DNA of 35,742 nt from Defluviitaleaceae bacterium (GTDB lineage: Bacteria > Bacillota > Clostridia > Lachnospirales > WQUN01). The stretch is from contig WQZS01000025.1 of NCBI GenBank assembly GCA_009780585.1, positions 1 through 35,742 of the forward strand, written 5' to 3'. The notes under the pieces are model-generated. The model saw nothing but the letters and a program-made list of their open reading frames with translations, was not told the origin of the DNA and did no database searches. Below are positions 8,541 through 17,996 of this stretch, piece by piece; positions within the stretch are counted from its first letter, which is position 1; the number at the start of each line of letters is the position of its first letter. The position numbers and the translations under genes were made by a program.

Positions 8541-8954
8541 TTAAGGAAATGGATTGTTTGTATTTTGGTTATTCGTAGATTGGCCCTTCTTCGGGTCAAC
8601 GAACAACACGCGCGCGATAAGCCCGCAGCCCCCCGCGATCCCGATAAATACCATAATGAATTCGAACAGGCTGACCCTGGGTACGTGGAAGCGGATGCTC
8701 ATGAGGATACTGGCAACGATGATCACCAAACCGACGATCAATAAAATCTTGGCACCCATGGATTTTGGGTTAAAGAATATCCAAAGGATGCCCGCGATAA
8801 GCGGCACCAGCGTCAATCCCGTCGGGACGCTTACCCCGCCTACCCGCAGCGCGTTGCCCCACATGGTCGTAACTTGCACCATCGTCGTCAGCCAATACAA
8901 ACCCGCCACCAGCATAACCAAACCTACCAATAATGTTACCATGGAATTCTTCAT
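8541..8954 (-). CDS. Small four-helix membrane protein, unknown
   Basis: 137 aa with four hydrophobic segments (about 6-26, 44-61, 69-87, 96-117) and a polar Asn-rich tail ending NNQNTNNPFP. No recognised family; it may be a small integral membrane protein of unknown role. First gene of the operon that continues into fucI (18-nt gap), driven by the promoter at 9000-9028. AAAGGGGG ribosome site before ATG 8954. Confidence 0.7.
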   Translation of the reverse strand: MKNSMVTLLVGLVMLVAGLYWLTTMVQVTTMWGNALRVGGVSVPTGLTLVPLIAGILWIFFNPKSMGAKILLIVGLVIIVASILMSIRFHVPRVSLFEFIMVFIGIAGGCGLIARVLFVDPKKGQSTNNQNTNNPFP

Positions 8955-8999
8955 ACCGAGCCCCCTTTAATAGTACGACAATAATACCCAATTTTCGAA

Positions 9000-9028
9000 A
9001 GTATAGTTAAGCGTTATCGCAAAGTCAA
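9000..9028 (-). promoter_or_regulatory. Promoter of the membrane protein-fucI operon
   Basis: On the minus strand TTGACT (9023-9028) and TATACT (9000-9005) are separated by 17 nt, 46 nt ahead of the first start codon. A 15-bp direct repeat overlaps the -35 box (see 9014-9053). Confidence 0.7.
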
Positions 9029-9053
9029 TCGATTACAATTATCGCAAAATCAA
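9014..9053. repeat. 15-bp direct repeat at fucI-operon promoter
   Basis: TTATCGCAAAGTCAA at 9014-9028 is repeated as TTATCGCAAAATCAA at 9039-9053, 25 bp apart (about 2.4 helical turns), one mismatch. One copy contains the -35 box, so this is a plausible regulator-binding site. Confidence 0.5.
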
Positions 9054-9057
9054 CCAT

Positions 9058-10236
9058 TTATAGCCTATTGATAAACTCCGCCGATTGCGCGTTTACCCGT
9101 CTTAAAAGATCGTCTTCCGTTTCGTTTTCGCCAATCGGTAATTTTATGTAATGCTTAACCGCGGATATATCCGCCAAGGCCGTCCATCGTTGCCCGCCTT
9201 CCTCCCGCGAAACGGGAAAGCATAGCTCCGATGTATTATCATTTTGTACGGCGTAACGTACCAACGGTTTAATTTTATCCGATAATTCACTTGCTTTCCC
9301 TTGGTCTATGTACAACCAGCATTTTATTTCCGCTTCTTCCGCGTACGCCGCCATAAAGCGGTCCTCGCGGTGCGTTTTGGCGAACACGACATACCGCGCC
9401 CGCCAATCGATGGGGTGCTTCGAAAGGCGATGCGCCCATAGATTCAATGTCGCATACGCATCGCGTATCTTGGCGGCGCGTTCGAAGTCCATATTTTCTG
9501 TGCATTGTTCCAGTTCCCGCGCTACGCGTTTTTGCGCGGGTGATTTGTTTCCTTGGAAGAAACCCGCCGCTTCCGCCAGCCGCGCAAGGTGTTCGTTCGG
9601 GTCCGCTTCCCTTGTACACGGAGCAAGGCATTGCTTGGTATGGAACCGAAGGCAGGGTTCGGCCTTAACGGCGTTGTCGTAGCTTTTACCGCAATGCGGT
9701 AATTGCCATAAACCTGTGATTACATCCAACGCTTCCTTTAAGGTGTATTCATTGTAGAAAGGCCCGATATCATAACCGCTCGAAGCATGAACCCGCCCAT
9801 CGGATTCATCGTTTGTTATCGGCTCGCGCATATCCCGGTATTCCGATAACAGCGGCGGGAATGTTTCGCCCGGCGAAATCGTGATAAACCACGATTTACG
9901 GTCGTGGCGCATGGCTTCGTTGTACATGGGGCGGTATTTTTTAATCAAGCTATGTTCCAACAGGAGGGCATCCAATTCCGTTTCCGTTTGTTCATAGCCG
10001 ATTGTTTTTATAAAACGTACCATTGTTTCGAGCTTGCGTATGTAGCTGTGTATTTTGTGCTTGCTTTCGCGCGGGTCGGTAAGGTTCAGCCGTTGGAAAT
10101 ACGACGCGACGCGTTTGCGTATGCAAACCGATTTACCGACGTACATAACCGTGCCTTCGGCGTTTTCGAACCAATAGCAACCCGTCGCTTCCGGCAGTTG
10201 CGAAAGCGCGTCCGCGGAGGCGTTTACCCTATGCAT
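9058..10236 (-). CDS. UvrC-like GIY-YIG nuclease lacking the C-terminal half
   Basis: 392 aa against about 600 for full UvrC. Present: GIY-YIG domain (residues about 14-105; GCYWFEN, MYVGKS, then LLLEHSLIKKYRPMYN), the Cys-bearing CLRFHTKQCLAPC segment, and a UVR/UvrB-interaction motif (ARELEQCTENMDFERAAKIRD). Missing: the RNase H-like endonuclease and helix-hairpin-helix domains that make the 5' incision. This is the layout of Cho-type or UvrC-N proteins, which make only the 3' incision in nucleotide-excision repair. Overlaps the methyltransferase stop by 13 nt, so it is the last gene of that transcript. Confidence 0.88.
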   Translation of the reverse strand: MHRVNASADALSQLPEATGCYWFENAEGTVMYVGKSVCIRKRVASYFQRLNLTDPRESKHKIHSYIRKLETMVRFIKTIGYEQTETELDALLLEHSLIKKYRPMYNEAMRHDRKSWFITISPGETFPPLLSEYRDMREPITNDESDGRVHASSGYDIGPFYNEYTLKEALDVITGLWQLPHCGKSYDNAVKAEPCLRFHTKQCLAPCTREADPNEHLARLAEAAGFFQGNKSPAQKRVARELEQCTENMDFERAAKIRDAYATLNLWAHRLSKHPIDWRARYVVFAKTHREDRFMAAYAEEAEIKCWLYIDQGKASELSDKIKPLVRYAVQNDNTSELCFPVSREEGGQRWTALADISAVKHYIKLPIGENETEDDLLRRVNAQSAEFINRL

Positions 10237-10952
10237 GACAAACCGTACAGGATAATGCTCGCCGCCACGCCCACGTTAAGGGATTCGCACTTATCGTTCA
10301 TCTTAATATTTACCTTAACGTCGCACAGGTCAAGCAAACCGCCGCTTACGCCGTCACCCTCGTTGCCGATCAGGACCGCCCTTTTTTTGCTCGGCTTTAC
10401 TTCCCGCGGGGGGATGCCCTCACGTACGTGTGTACCGATGATTTGATAACCTTGATTCTTTAATCCCGGTAAAAAGTCTTTTATGCTTTTCTTTATTATA
10501 TTTATATGAAAGATCATCCCCTGTGACGATTGGATCACCTTGGGGTTATACACATCCACGCTGTTGTCCGACACGATCGTATCCACGCCGAACGCAACCG
10601 CGCTGCGTATGATCGTACCCAAATTGCCGGGGTGGTGGATTTGGTCGGCTAATAAAATAACGTCCCCGTACTCCCCTTCCCTTTTCTGCGTGCAAATGCC
10701 CAGCATTTTGGCGGGGGTGGCCATGGACGATAATCTTTCCATCACTTCATAGGTGACTTGGTGGGAGGGTACGGGGAAAGGCGCGTTTTTTTCAAGCGTA
10801 ATCAATTCCGATAAACAACCCGCTTTGCTTGCTTCCGAAACCAAATGATAGCCCTCGGCGATAAATTGTTTTTGTTTATCGCGGTGCGTTTTGTGTTTTA
10901 GTTTTTCCCATTGCTTGACGCGGAAATTGTTGACGGAATTTATCACAGCCAT
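10224..10952 (-). CDS. TrmH/SpoU-family RNA 2'-O-methyltransferase
   Basis: 242 aa. N-terminal substrate-binding part (INSVNNFRVKQWEKLKHKTHRDKQKQ... FIAEGYHLV) and a SPOUT knot with the three family motifs: HPGNLGTIIRSAVAFG, AVLIGNEGDGVS and CESLNVGVAASIILYGL. Uses SAM to methylate a ribose 2'-OH in rRNA or tRNA; the site cannot be deduced. It starts 24 nt after V-ATPase subunit B, at the place where subunit D is normally found. Confidence 0.92.
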   Translation of the reverse strand: MAVINSVNNFRVKQWEKLKHKTHRDKQKQFIAEGYHLVSEASKAGCLSELITLEKNAPFPVPSHQVTYEVMERLSSMATPAKMLGICTQKREGEYGDVILLADQIHHPGNLGTIIRSAVAFGVDTIVSDNSVDVYNPKVIQSSQGMIFHINIIKKSIKDFLPGLKNQGYQIIGTHVREGIPPREVKPSKKRAVLIGNEGDGVSGGLLDLCDVKVNIKMNDKCESLNVGVAASIILYGLSCIG

Positions 10953-10976
10953 TATGTCAACGCCTTTTTGGCGTAA

Positions 10977-12293
10977 TTATAACACGGAAGATAATAAATC
11001 CCACCCCAAGTCCAGCGTTTCCTCCATCGTGCGGCTTTCCCCTTCGCGTTGGTTGATGAACTCTTGCTCAAACCGTTGGCCGAAAACCAACGTGCTTTTA
11101 TCTTCTTCGGATAAATCCTCCTCCCCAACGATCGATAATATCGCCCGCGCGTCGCTTACCTTCGCGTAAGACGAAAACAACCGTTTCGCTAAATCGGGGT
11201 GGTCCTTGCGCGTCTTGCCCCCGCCGATGCCGTCCTTCATTAAACGCGATAGGGACGGCAGTATATTTATGGGCGGATAAATACCCCGCTGATAAAGCAC
11301 GCGGTCCAATACGATCTGCCCTTCGGTGATGTATCCCGTAAAGTCGGCTACGGGGTGTGTGATATCGTCGCCCGGCATGGTAAGGATGGGGATTTGCGTC
11401 AGCGAGCCGCGCTTGCCCTTGATGATCCCCGCGCGTTCATACAGGGAGGCCAAATCGGAATACAGGTAACCCGGATAGCCTTTACGGCTTGGTATTTCCC
11501 CCCGTGCCGATGATATTTCACGCAATGCCTCGGCATAGGCGGTCATATCGGTTAGGATGGCGAGTACGTCCATCCCGCGGTCAAAGGCGAGGTACTCCGC
11601 CGCCGTCAACGCGCAGCGCGGGGTAATGATACGCTCGGTCGGCGGGTCGTTCGCGAGGTTGAGGAAAAGCACCGAACGTTCAAGCGCGCCGCTTTCGGAA
11701 AAGGAACGGCGGAAGAACTCGGCGGTATCGTGCTTAACGCCCATAGCGGCGAATACGACGGCTGTTGATGGGGTACATAAATTCGCGGCGATCATCGCGG
11801 CCAGTTTATCATGCGGTAATCCGTCACCCGTGAAAATAGGCAGCTTTTGCCCGCGTACCAGCGTTGCCAACCCATCGATGGCGGAAAAACCCGTCACGAC
11901 ATGGCCGCGCGGGTAATCCCTTTGCGTAGGGTTGATGGGTATACCGTTGATACCGCGGCGTAAACGCGTATGTACGTTTCCCAACCCGTCCTTGGGCCGC
12001 CCCATACCGTCGAAGGTACGGCCCATTAATTCAAGCGAAAGGGGCATTTCCATGGGGCGGCCCGTAAAGCGCGTGACGGTATTGGCCAACGACAAATCCC
12101 GCGTACCCTCAAAAACAAGCACGACGGCAACATCACCGTCGATCCGTATAACACGCCCCCACAACGGGGAGGCATCCGAAGCACGGTCGGTTAGCGAAAT
12201 CCTTACGGATTCATCATAAGCGGCGTCATCGATGCCTTCCAATATCATCAGGCTGCCGCGTATTTCACGCGCGCCCAGGTATTCGACGTTCAA
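10977..12293 (-). CDS. atpB: V/A-type ATPase subunit B
   Basis: 438 aa. Non-catalytic/regulatory nucleotide-binding subunit alternating with A in the hexameric head. Family features: [71 protein letters not shown] (degenerate P loop, as in B subunits), [28 protein letters not shown] and [22 protein letters not shown]. About 20 aa shorter at the C-terminus than the usual 458. Start overlaps the end of subunit A by 4 nt. Confidence 0.95.
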   Translation of the reverse strand: MNVEYLGAREIRGSLMILEGIDDAAYDESVRISLTDRASDASPLWGRVIRIDGDVAVVLVFEGTRDLSLANTVTRFTGRPMEMPLSLELMGRTFDGMGRPKDGLGNVHTRLRRGINGIPINPTQRDYPRGHVVTGFSAIDGLATLVRGQKLPIFTGDGLPHDKLAAMIAANLCTPSTAVVFAAMGVKHDTAEFFRRSFSESGALERSVLFLNLANDPPTERIITPRCALTAAEYLAFDRGMDVLAILTDMTAYAEALREISSARGEIPSRKGYPGYLYSDLASLYERAGIIKGKRGSLTQIPILTMPGDDITHPVADFTGYITEGQIVLDRVLYQRGIYPPINILPSLSRLMKDGIGGGKTRKDHPDLAKRLFSSYAKVSDARAILSIVGEEDLSEEDKSTLVFGQRFEQEFINQREGESRTMEETLDLGWDLLSSVL

Positions 12294-13834
12294 AGCAATC
12301 CCTTCATCATTTCCGCTTGCTTATACGGCAGCGTGAAGGTATCGACGGGATCATAGGCGTTTTGTTGCAGGAACGTCTCGCGTATGATCTTAGCCTTACT
12401 CAGTACCGTCCTTTGGCTTTCGGGCAGCGATTCCGTTCCGGTCAGCTTCACGGTTTCCAGGATACGGCTTTCTTCATGCAATATTGCTAACATACGGCGG
12501 CGGTTTTCCGCGTGTTCGCCGCGGATCAAGTCCTCCGCGTAATCGCTGTAGCTTGCCATCCAATCGATCGCGGGGAAGTGCCTCGCGTATGCCAGCCGAC
12601 GGTCCAACGCCCAAAAGCAATGAACGAACCGCTTCGTGTTCTGCGTCACCGGCTCGGAAAAATCCGCCCCCTGCGGGGAAACCGCACCCACGATCGTAAT
12701 CGAACCTTCCGACCCGTTTAAATTTTCCGCATACCCCGCCCGCTCGTAAAATTCCGACAATCGGCTCGCGAGGTACGCGGGGTAGCCTTCCTCGGCGGGC
12801 AGTTCGTCCATGCGCCCCGATAATTCCCGCAGGGCCTCCGCCCAACGTGAAGTGGAATCCGCCATGACCGCAACGTGATAACCCATGTCGCGGTAACATT
12901 CCGCGATGGCGATCCCTGTGTAGATACTGGCTTCGCGGGCGGCCACGGGCATGTCGGATGTGTTGGCGATCAACACCGTACGCGCCATCAGGGACGCTCC
13001 TGTGCGCGGATCGGTCAAGCGGGAAAAATCCTCCAGCACTTCGGCCATTTCGTTGCCGCGCTCCCCGCAGCCTATGTATACGATCAAATCCGCGTCGCAC
13101 CATTTCGCCAACTGATGCTGCGTTATGGACTTACCCGTGCCGAATCCGCCGGGTATGGCCGCCACACCGCCCTTCGCAATGGGGAAAAGGCTGTCGATGA
13201 CCCGTTGCCCCGTAATAAGCGAGCGCGTAAGCGGCAAACGGCGGCGCACCGGACGGGGGACACGTACGGGTTGATGCTGCGCAAGGCAAAAAACACGTAT
13301 GCCGTCGGGGGTTTTTATTTCCAGCAATGGTTCTTCGGCTGTATAGTCGCCGTCGGGGACGCATGAAATGACCGTCCCCCTAACACCCGGGGGGAGCATG
13401 GCTTTGTACGTAATGGAGGGCGTTTCCGCAACTTGTACCGGAATCCTGTACAAGTGAAGTTCATCGCCGGGTTTGACGAGCATTTGAATCGGCCATTTCT
13501 TTTCATCCGAATACGCCCCGTCAAGCCGCCGCCCGATTCCGTCAAAAATATGCCCGACAAGCCCCGGAGCCAACCGTACGGACAAGGGATGGCCCGTACC
13601 CCGTACCTCCTGCCCGGGCTTTAAACCCGCGGTGTCTTCATATACCTGTACGACGGCGATATCCGATGAAGGGCCGCCGCGCAGGGAAATGACTTCCCCG
13701 GCAAACGACTGTTCCCCTACCCGCACCCGCTCCGACATAAAAAAATCCCTTGTGTCCCGTTCGTGCGCCACACGTAAAACGGGACCGTTAATCCCGTGGA
13801 TTTTACCGATGGCGGTATCAGTCGATGTCTTCAT
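12290..13834 (-). CDS. atpA: V/A-type ATPase catalytic subunit A, C-terminally short
   Basis: 514 aa, against about 580-590 normally. P loop GGFGTGKS at 229-236, then [20 protein letters not shown] and GERGNE with catalytic Glu258; [17 protein letters not shown] and [20 protein letters not shown] are conserved. The non-homologous bulge (about 105-130) is reduced, and the chain ends just after [16 protein letters not shown], so the last 60-70 residues of the helical C-terminal domain are absent. I start at ATG 13834 ([18 protein letters not shown]) inside the end of subunit E; a TTG at 13861 is less likely. Energy coupling to ion flow across the membrane. Confidence 0.94.
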   Translation of the reverse strand: MKTSTDTAIGKIHGINGPVLRVAHERDTRDFFMSERVRVGEQSFAGEVISLRGGPSSDIAVVQVYEDTAGLKPGQEVRGTGHPLSVRLAPGLVGHIFDGIGRRLDGAYSDEKKWPIQMLVKPGDELHLYRIPVQVAETPSITYKAMLPPGVRGTVISCVPDGDYTAEEPLLEIKTPDGIRVFCLAQHQPVRVPRPVRRRLPLTRSLITGQRVIDSLFPIAKGGVAAIPGGFGTGKSITQHQLAKWCDADLIVYIGCGERGNEMAEVLEDFSRLTDPRTGASLMARTVLIANTSDMPVAAREASIYTGIAIAECYRDMGYHVAVMADSTSRWAEALRELSGRMDELPAEEGYPAYLASRLSEFYERAGYAENLNGSEGSITIVGAVSPQGADFSEPVTQNTKRFVHCFWALDRRLAYARHFPAIDWMASYSDYAEDLIRGEHAENRRRMLAILHEESRILETVKLTGTESLPESQRTVLSKAKIIRETFLQQNAYDPVDTFTLPYKQAEMMKGLL

Positions 13835-14375
13835 GGAAGGAATCCATTTTCTTTGCCGCAAGCGTTTTAAAGGATAAGTCCAACCGCTTCGTGCGTTTTG
13901 CGTTATACATGATCAACCCCCCGATAAAATCAACGTCGCTTGCTTCGGCGGTAAACCCTTGGGGTGCTATTATCCCCATATCGCGCCGCATTAACTGCAT
14001 AACGGCAAATCCTTTCCGTCGCGAAGCGCTGTGCATCGCTTCCTTTATATAACCTTCATACGCGCCGGATGCGGCGAAAACCCGCAGCCGTTCCTCCGTT
14101 TCCGCGTGCAACCCTTCCATCAGGGATTTCCTTTTTTCCTCTAATTTCATACGTTCGTCGGCGGTTGCGGCGGCGATGCGTTTATACCGTGTTTTCTTAA
14201 TTTCGTGTATCCGTTCCCGTACACGTTCGTTGATACGGGTTTCCGCTTCCCCCAGCGCGAGCGAAACGGCCGCTTCAATATACGCGGACCGATCGCGGGA
14301 AGCCTTTCTTTTAACCGCCTCCGCTTCATCCAAAATCGCCGCGGTAAAGTAATCGAGCTTTTGCTCCACGTTCAT
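13818..14375 (-). CDS. atpE: V/A-type ATPase subunit E (peripheral stalk)
   Basis: 185 aa. The N-terminal half is a long charged helix (KLDYFTAAILDEAEAVKRKASRD onward, rich in K/E/R), the C-terminal half compact (GFAVMQLMRRDMGIIAPQGF... DFIGGLIMYNAKRTKRLDLSFKTLA), as in stator subunit E, where GG(L/V)ximxx(D/N) is typical. Pairs with the coiled-coil G/H subunit to hold the A3B3 head. ATG 14375 overlaps the K stop region; GTG 14384 is possible. Confidence 0.9.
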   Translation of the reverse strand: MNVEQKLDYFTAAILDEAEAVKRKASRDRSAYIEAAVSLALGEAETRINERVRERIHEIKKTRYKRIAAATADERMKLEEKRKSLMEGLHAETEERLRVFAASGAYEGYIKEAMHSASRRKGFAVMQLMRRDMGIIAPQGFTAEASDVDFIGGLIMYNAKRTKRLDLSFKTLAAKKMDSFHEDID

Positions 14376-14376
14376 A

Positions 14377-14727
14377 TCAAACACGCCCCAATATCATAAA
14401 CGCCACCAACAAACCGTAAATCGCGATCCCCTCCGCCATCGCCACAAAGATCATGGACTTACCGAAGTTTTGCTCGTTTTCGCTTACAGCGGCGATTGCG
14501 GCCGCCGCCGCGGAACTTACCGCGATGCCCGTGCCGATCGCTCCCATGCCCGTCACCAACGCCGCCGCGATATACGCCGCCGCGACGGCGATTTCATTAC
14601 CCCCGCCAGCCGCTTCCGTTGCCCCCACCCGCGATGTAAATACGAATACGGTAGCCCCCAAATAGACGATGGCGAAGACGATGATATTAATGACCAGGAT
14701 ACGCTTACCCTTTTTTCCCTTGAACAT
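14377..14727 (-). CDS. atpK: V/A-type ATPase subunit K (rotor ring c subunit)
   Basis: 116 aa with three hydrophobic segments: residues 10-31, which could be a signal anchor, and a helical hairpin at 45-80 and 88-114. Gly/Ala-rich helix 1 (AAALVTGMGAIGTGIAVSSAAAA) and ion-binding Glu99 in FVAMAEGIAIYGLLVAF. It is a single-hairpin form, half the size of the four-helix Enterococcus NtpK. Forms the membrane rotor carrying H+ or Na+; the coupling ion is not decided by what I can see. AAAGGAG ribosome site. Confidence 0.93.
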   Translation of the reverse strand: MFKGKKGKRILVINIIVFAIVYLGATVFVFTSRVGATEAAGGGNEIAVAAAYIAAALVTGMGAIGTGIAVSSAAAAAIAAVSENEQNFGKSMIFVAMAEGIAIYGLLVAFMILGRV

Positions 14728-14742
14728 GCCGCCGCTCCTTTG

Positions 14743-16611
14743 TCATACGCGATTTATTTTGTGTGAAACGAAGACCCTGCCCCCGCCTTTGTAAAAACGG
14801 CTGAACAATTCATAAAAATCCAACCGTAAGACCTGTATCCCCACCAGCAATCCCTCAATGCCCATCACCAAAAGATTTCCGAACACCAACACAAGCACCC
14901 TGCCCGAAACGTTTGCGTTTTGCGAAAGCCGAAGCACCACATGCATCATGCCCGCGTGGCTGACGGCGAACGCCCCCACCCGCACGAACGATATCGTGTT
15001 GGTAACGTACATAAGCAGCGTTTCGAACAGTTCCATGATGATCCCGAATACCCCTCCCCCGACGCTCCCCTCCAACATTCCCCCGCGCCCTTCCAACAAC
15101 CGCGTCAGGGGTTGCCTCAATACCAACAGCACCAAGGGCACGGCGAGCAACCCGACCGGAAATCCCCGCCCCATAAAAAACACGCGTACCGCGCCGTATA
15201 CGATCACGGTATAAAACAATAACCCCGACACACCGTTCGCGTTAAAAAGGAAATCACCCATACGACCCGTGCGGAAAGCGTTATACATATGCAACGCCAT
15301 GGAAATCATGATCAACGCCGCGCCAAGCCCGACCGCGAAGACAAGCGTTCCCATGATATCCGCCGCGGGCCTCCTCCATAACGCGGGTAAAATATCCTCA
15401 AACCCGAATACCGAACCGTACAGGAAGCCGAACCCCATCGCCGATACGCCGACGATTGCGATGATCCGCCCCAACGGTTTTCCGTATTTCCAACCGATAA
15501 GCATACCCACCGAAGCAAGGCAAAACCCGTGCCCCACATCACCGAACATCAACCCGAAAAGCAACGTATACGTTACGGCCAATAAAAACGTGGGATCGGC
15601 CTCGCCGTACGTGGGCAAGCCGTACAAGCGCGTAAAAAATTCGAATTGCCGTATGATCGGCGGGTTCCTTAGGCGCGTCGGGGCGATTTCGTCTTCACCC
15701 GTATGCCGCGTGAAGACGATCAACGCGTCGTCGTTGATTTCACCCTCCAGCGCGTCAGCGTCGTCCGCGCCCATCCACCCGACGAAGGTAAACACCCGCT
15801 TACCTTTGCTTAAAGATGCGTATTTTTTAACGTCGAAAGTATCATACAACGCGCGTACCTTTCCGCAAGCGACGCGCAACCGCCTTACGCTCCCCTTGGG
15901 CAGCGCCGCTTCGGTATCCATACGGATTTCCACCCGCAGTTTACGCAAACGGCTTGACCAAATCCGATTTAACTCGGCAACCGTACCGTTTTTCCGCTCC
16001 CCCATACATTCGGCGGCAAGGGGGATTACTTCGAATTGCAATGACGCGAAAACAGCGTCAACCTCTTCCGCGTTGACGCTCGGGGTAAAATAAACGCCCC
16101 AAACGTATGCGGAATCCCTTTTCGTCAACAAAAATATGATCCTGTCATCCGTCCGCAGAAAGGCTTCATATTGCCGATAATGCGCCGCCGTCATCCGCCC
16201 CGCCCTGTAGTGCAGGAAGCGGCTTTCTTCCAATTCCGATATATCCGCGTCCAGCGTTATAAACGGTGCGATCGTTTGCAAGTATGCCTCGATTTCGGCT
16301 TTTTGGCGTTCCTTCTCCCGCACGGCTTCGTCACGCGCTTCGTAGGCGCGGTGGGCCTCCTCCACACGGTTGACCGCTTCCGATGCCTTCATGGGGATAT
16401 ATACGGCGGGCTCCCCCCCGAACAACGCCGAAAACCGCTCCGCCTTTTGCAACGTTACGGCATACGGGTTAAGCGTGGTAAACGGCTCCATATCCGGATG
16501 CTCGGCAACCTTTTCGAGTTGTATGTCGTAACGCGAAAGGTAGCGGTCCACTGCGTGGTTCATGGCGGAAATATGGCCGGTGATGCTTATGTATTTCATC
16601 TTTTCTACCAT
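14743..16611 (-). CDS. atpI: V/A-type ATPase subunit I (membrane stator)
   Basis: 622 aa. The N-terminal half (about 1-330) is soluble and partly coiled-coil (EEAHRAYEARDEAVREKERQKAEIEAYL). The C-terminal half has seven or eight membrane helices with family motifs: TFLLAVTYTLLFGLMFGDVGHG, LLYGSVFGFED-like GFLYGSVFGFEDILP, then LMYVTNTISFVRVGAFAVSHAGM, and GNLLVMGIEGLLVGIQVLRLDFYELFSRFYKGGG at the end. Forms the ion half-channels against the K ring. Overlaps subunit C by 7 nt; GAGGGCGG ribosome site. Confidence 0.95.
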   Translation of the reverse strand: MVEKMKYISITGHISAMNHAVDRYLSRYDIQLEKVAEHPDMEPFTTLNPYAVTLQKAERFSALFGGEPAVYIPMKASEAVNRVEEAHRAYEARDEAVREKERQKAEIEAYLQTIAPFITLDADISELEESRFLHYRAGRMTAAHYRQYEAFLRTDDRIIFLLTKRDSAYVWGVYFTPSVNAEEVDAVFASLQFEVIPLAAECMGERKNGTVAELNRIWSSRLRKLRVEIRMDTEAALPKGSVRRLRVACGKVRALYDTFDVKKYASLSKGKRVFTFVGWMGADDADALEGEINDDALIVFTRHTGEDEIAPTRLRNPPIIRQFEFFTRLYGLPTYGEADPTFLLAVTYTLLFGLMFGDVGHGFCLASVGMLIGWKYGKPLGRIIAIVGVSAMGFGFLYGSVFGFEDILPALWRRPAADIMGTLVFAVGLGAALIMISMALHMYNAFRTGRMGDFLFNANGVSGLLFYTVIVYGAVRVFFMGRGFPVGLLAVPLVLLVLRQPLTRLLEGRGGMLEGSVGGGVFGIIMELFETLLMYVTNTISFVRVGAFAVSHAGMMHVVLRLSQNANVSGRVLVLVFGNLLVMGIEGLLVGIQVLRLDFYELFSRFYKGGGRVFVSHKINRV

Positions 16612-17168
16612 GATACCGCCCTCATTCGTGCTTCATACAGGTAAGCGCACACAGGCGCAAGTGTATTGGGATGCAGCCGCGCTTGTTTGTTATATTGTTT
16701 TACCAACGCTTGGTGCATCAGACGCTCGGGCCGCTCAAACGACGGAAAGACCGCGGCATACGGGCCTTGACTTACAATGGCCAGCAACCCTTCTTCGTCC
16801 TTTGCGCTAACCATGCGCCGAGTCATTTCCTCGGTCAATCGGTACCGTATCGGGATCAACCGCCCATACGTCGCGTCACCTGTTACGCCGTAATACTTCT
16901 TTAAACGGTACATCCACACGATATTGCACAGGTCGGCCTCCATCCCGGCAAGGGATGTCAACGCCCGGCGGTCGGCTTTGCAAGCATACCGCAACGCGCG
17001 CCGCAATAATAAATACCCGGTTATACCGCGTTCCCTTTCAAACATCATCGCCGTAAGCAAATCACGCGAGGGTTTATCCGGCAGCCATAACAAAATCCGA
17101 TCCAAGTCCTTTATGCCGAATCTCTTCCCCATCGCTCGTATCTTCGTATTTACCGCTGTATACCCCAT
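16605..17168 (-). CDS. atpC: V/A-type ATPase subunit C (AC39-like), short form
   Basis: 187 aa, little more than half of the usual 320-350 aa. The recognisable core is MEADLCNIVWMYRLKKYYG, the AC39 family helix, with a preceding ARA-rich helix and RPERLMHQALVKQYNKQARLHPNTLAPVCAYLYEAR at the C-terminus, where family members end with the same LAPVxAYLxxRExE pattern. Normally a funnel joining the central stalk to the K ring. The reduction fits the absence of the D and F stalk genes from the operon. Begins 3 nt after the G/H stop. Confidence 0.82.
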   Translation of the reverse strand: MGYTAVNTKIRAMGKRFGIKDLDRILLWLPDKPSRDLLTAMMFERERGITGYLLLRRALRYACKADRRALTSLAGMEADLCNIVWMYRLKKYYGVTGDATYGRLIPIRYRLTEEMTRRMVSAKDEEGLLAIVSQGPYAAVFPSFERPERLMHQALVKQYNKQARLHPNTLAPVCAYLYEARMRAVSW

Positions 17169-17171
17169 CCT

Positions 17172-17504
17172 TTATTCCGAAACCCAAATTCCCAAATCCG
17201 AATTAAAAAGGACTTCCTCCGCGATTTTTGCCGACCACGTTTCGCGGTTGACGAAAAAAGCCGCCTCCAACCGATCGGACTTGCGCCGATAGCTTTCCTT
17301 AATTTGCGCCAACCTTTCCTCGGTTTGCGCCTCCGATTCCCTTTCCAACGCCGCGACCTTCGCGTCGGCCTCCCGTTCCATCACGGCGACGTTCCGATCG
17401 ATTTCGCTTCGGATAAATTCATCCGTTTCATTTTGGTTATTTTTACCCACTGATTGCCTCGCCGATTTTTCGATGGCAAGCAATTCCTTCAATACGTTTA
17501 TCAT
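17172..17504 (-). CDS. V/A-type ATPase subunit G/H (peripheral stalk coiled coil)
   Basis: 110 aa, almost wholly helical. Begins INVLKELLAIEKSARQSV, typical of G/H subunits, then a long heptad-rich charged stretch (EREADAKVAALERESEAQTEERLAQIKESY). Would dimerise with subunit E to make the stator stalk. First recognisable ATPase gene of the operon. Confidence 0.82.
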   Translation of the reverse strand: MINVLKELLAIEKSARQSVGKNNQNETDEFIRSEIDRNVAVMEREADAKVAALERESEAQTEERLAQIKESYRRKSDRLEAAFFVNRETWSAKIAEEVLFNSDLGIWVSE

Positions 17505-17536
17505 GGAAAAATCGTACCATATATTTCCAGCGGTAA

Positions 17537-17941
17537 CTAGTCCCCATTCGCGCGGAGGTTCAATTTTTTTATCAGACGATACGACAACATATCCAACGCC
17601 TCGTTATATTTACCCATACGGAACACCGCATACCCTTCGACATGCAGATATCCGTTGGTGCGTAAAAACCGCTGCAAACGTTCCTGCTCGTATGCGTACA
17701 GCGGGGTTTTACGCAGCTCGCGTGCCAACAGGCGCATCTTCGGCGAATAATGGTACACGGGGTTTTCCATAATAGCCGCTTCTTCCAATATTCCCATCAC
17801 CGCCCGCGCCAACGCCTCCCTTTCCCCCGCCCACGCAAACAAAAGCGCGTAGTCGTTCCCGCACTTTTCTTTTTTTATTACCGCAAACCGTTCCTCGATC
17901 AGCTTTATGTACCGCACGGTATACAGGGTTAGGCGCACCAT
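17537..17941 (-). CDS. Conserved small protein upstream of V-ATPase genes
   Basis: 134 aa, no firm family. Mostly helical. The segment NGYLHVEGYAVFRMGKYNEALDMLSYRLIKKLNL weakly recalls the YtxC sporulation family (EGFxRFRLxxY), but the protein is half that length. AAAAAAGGATG ribosome site; it ends 32 nt before subunit G/H and starts 55 nt after the MATE gene, so it may be the operon's first gene and co-expressed with the ATPase. Confidence 0.6.
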   Translation of the reverse strand: MVRLTLYTVRYIKLIEERFAVIKKEKCGNDYALLFAWAGEREALARAVMGILEEAAIMENPVYHYSPKMRLLARELRKTPLYAYEQERLQRFLRTNGYLHVEGYAVFRMGKYNEALDMLSYRLIKKLNLRANGD

Positions 17942-17996
17942 TTCGCATCCTTTTTTAATATCGGATACCCTACTATATGCCGTACGCTTATCTAAC

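Noticed and set aside
10937..10980. Possible remnant of V-ATPase subunit D after B
   Set aside because: Only 24 nt separate subunit B from the methyltransferase; there is no room and no trace of a D subunit.
15269..16093. 274-codon open frame on the plus strand
   Set aside because: Antisense shadow of V-ATPase subunit I; low-complexity Ser/Pro/Thr-rich product.
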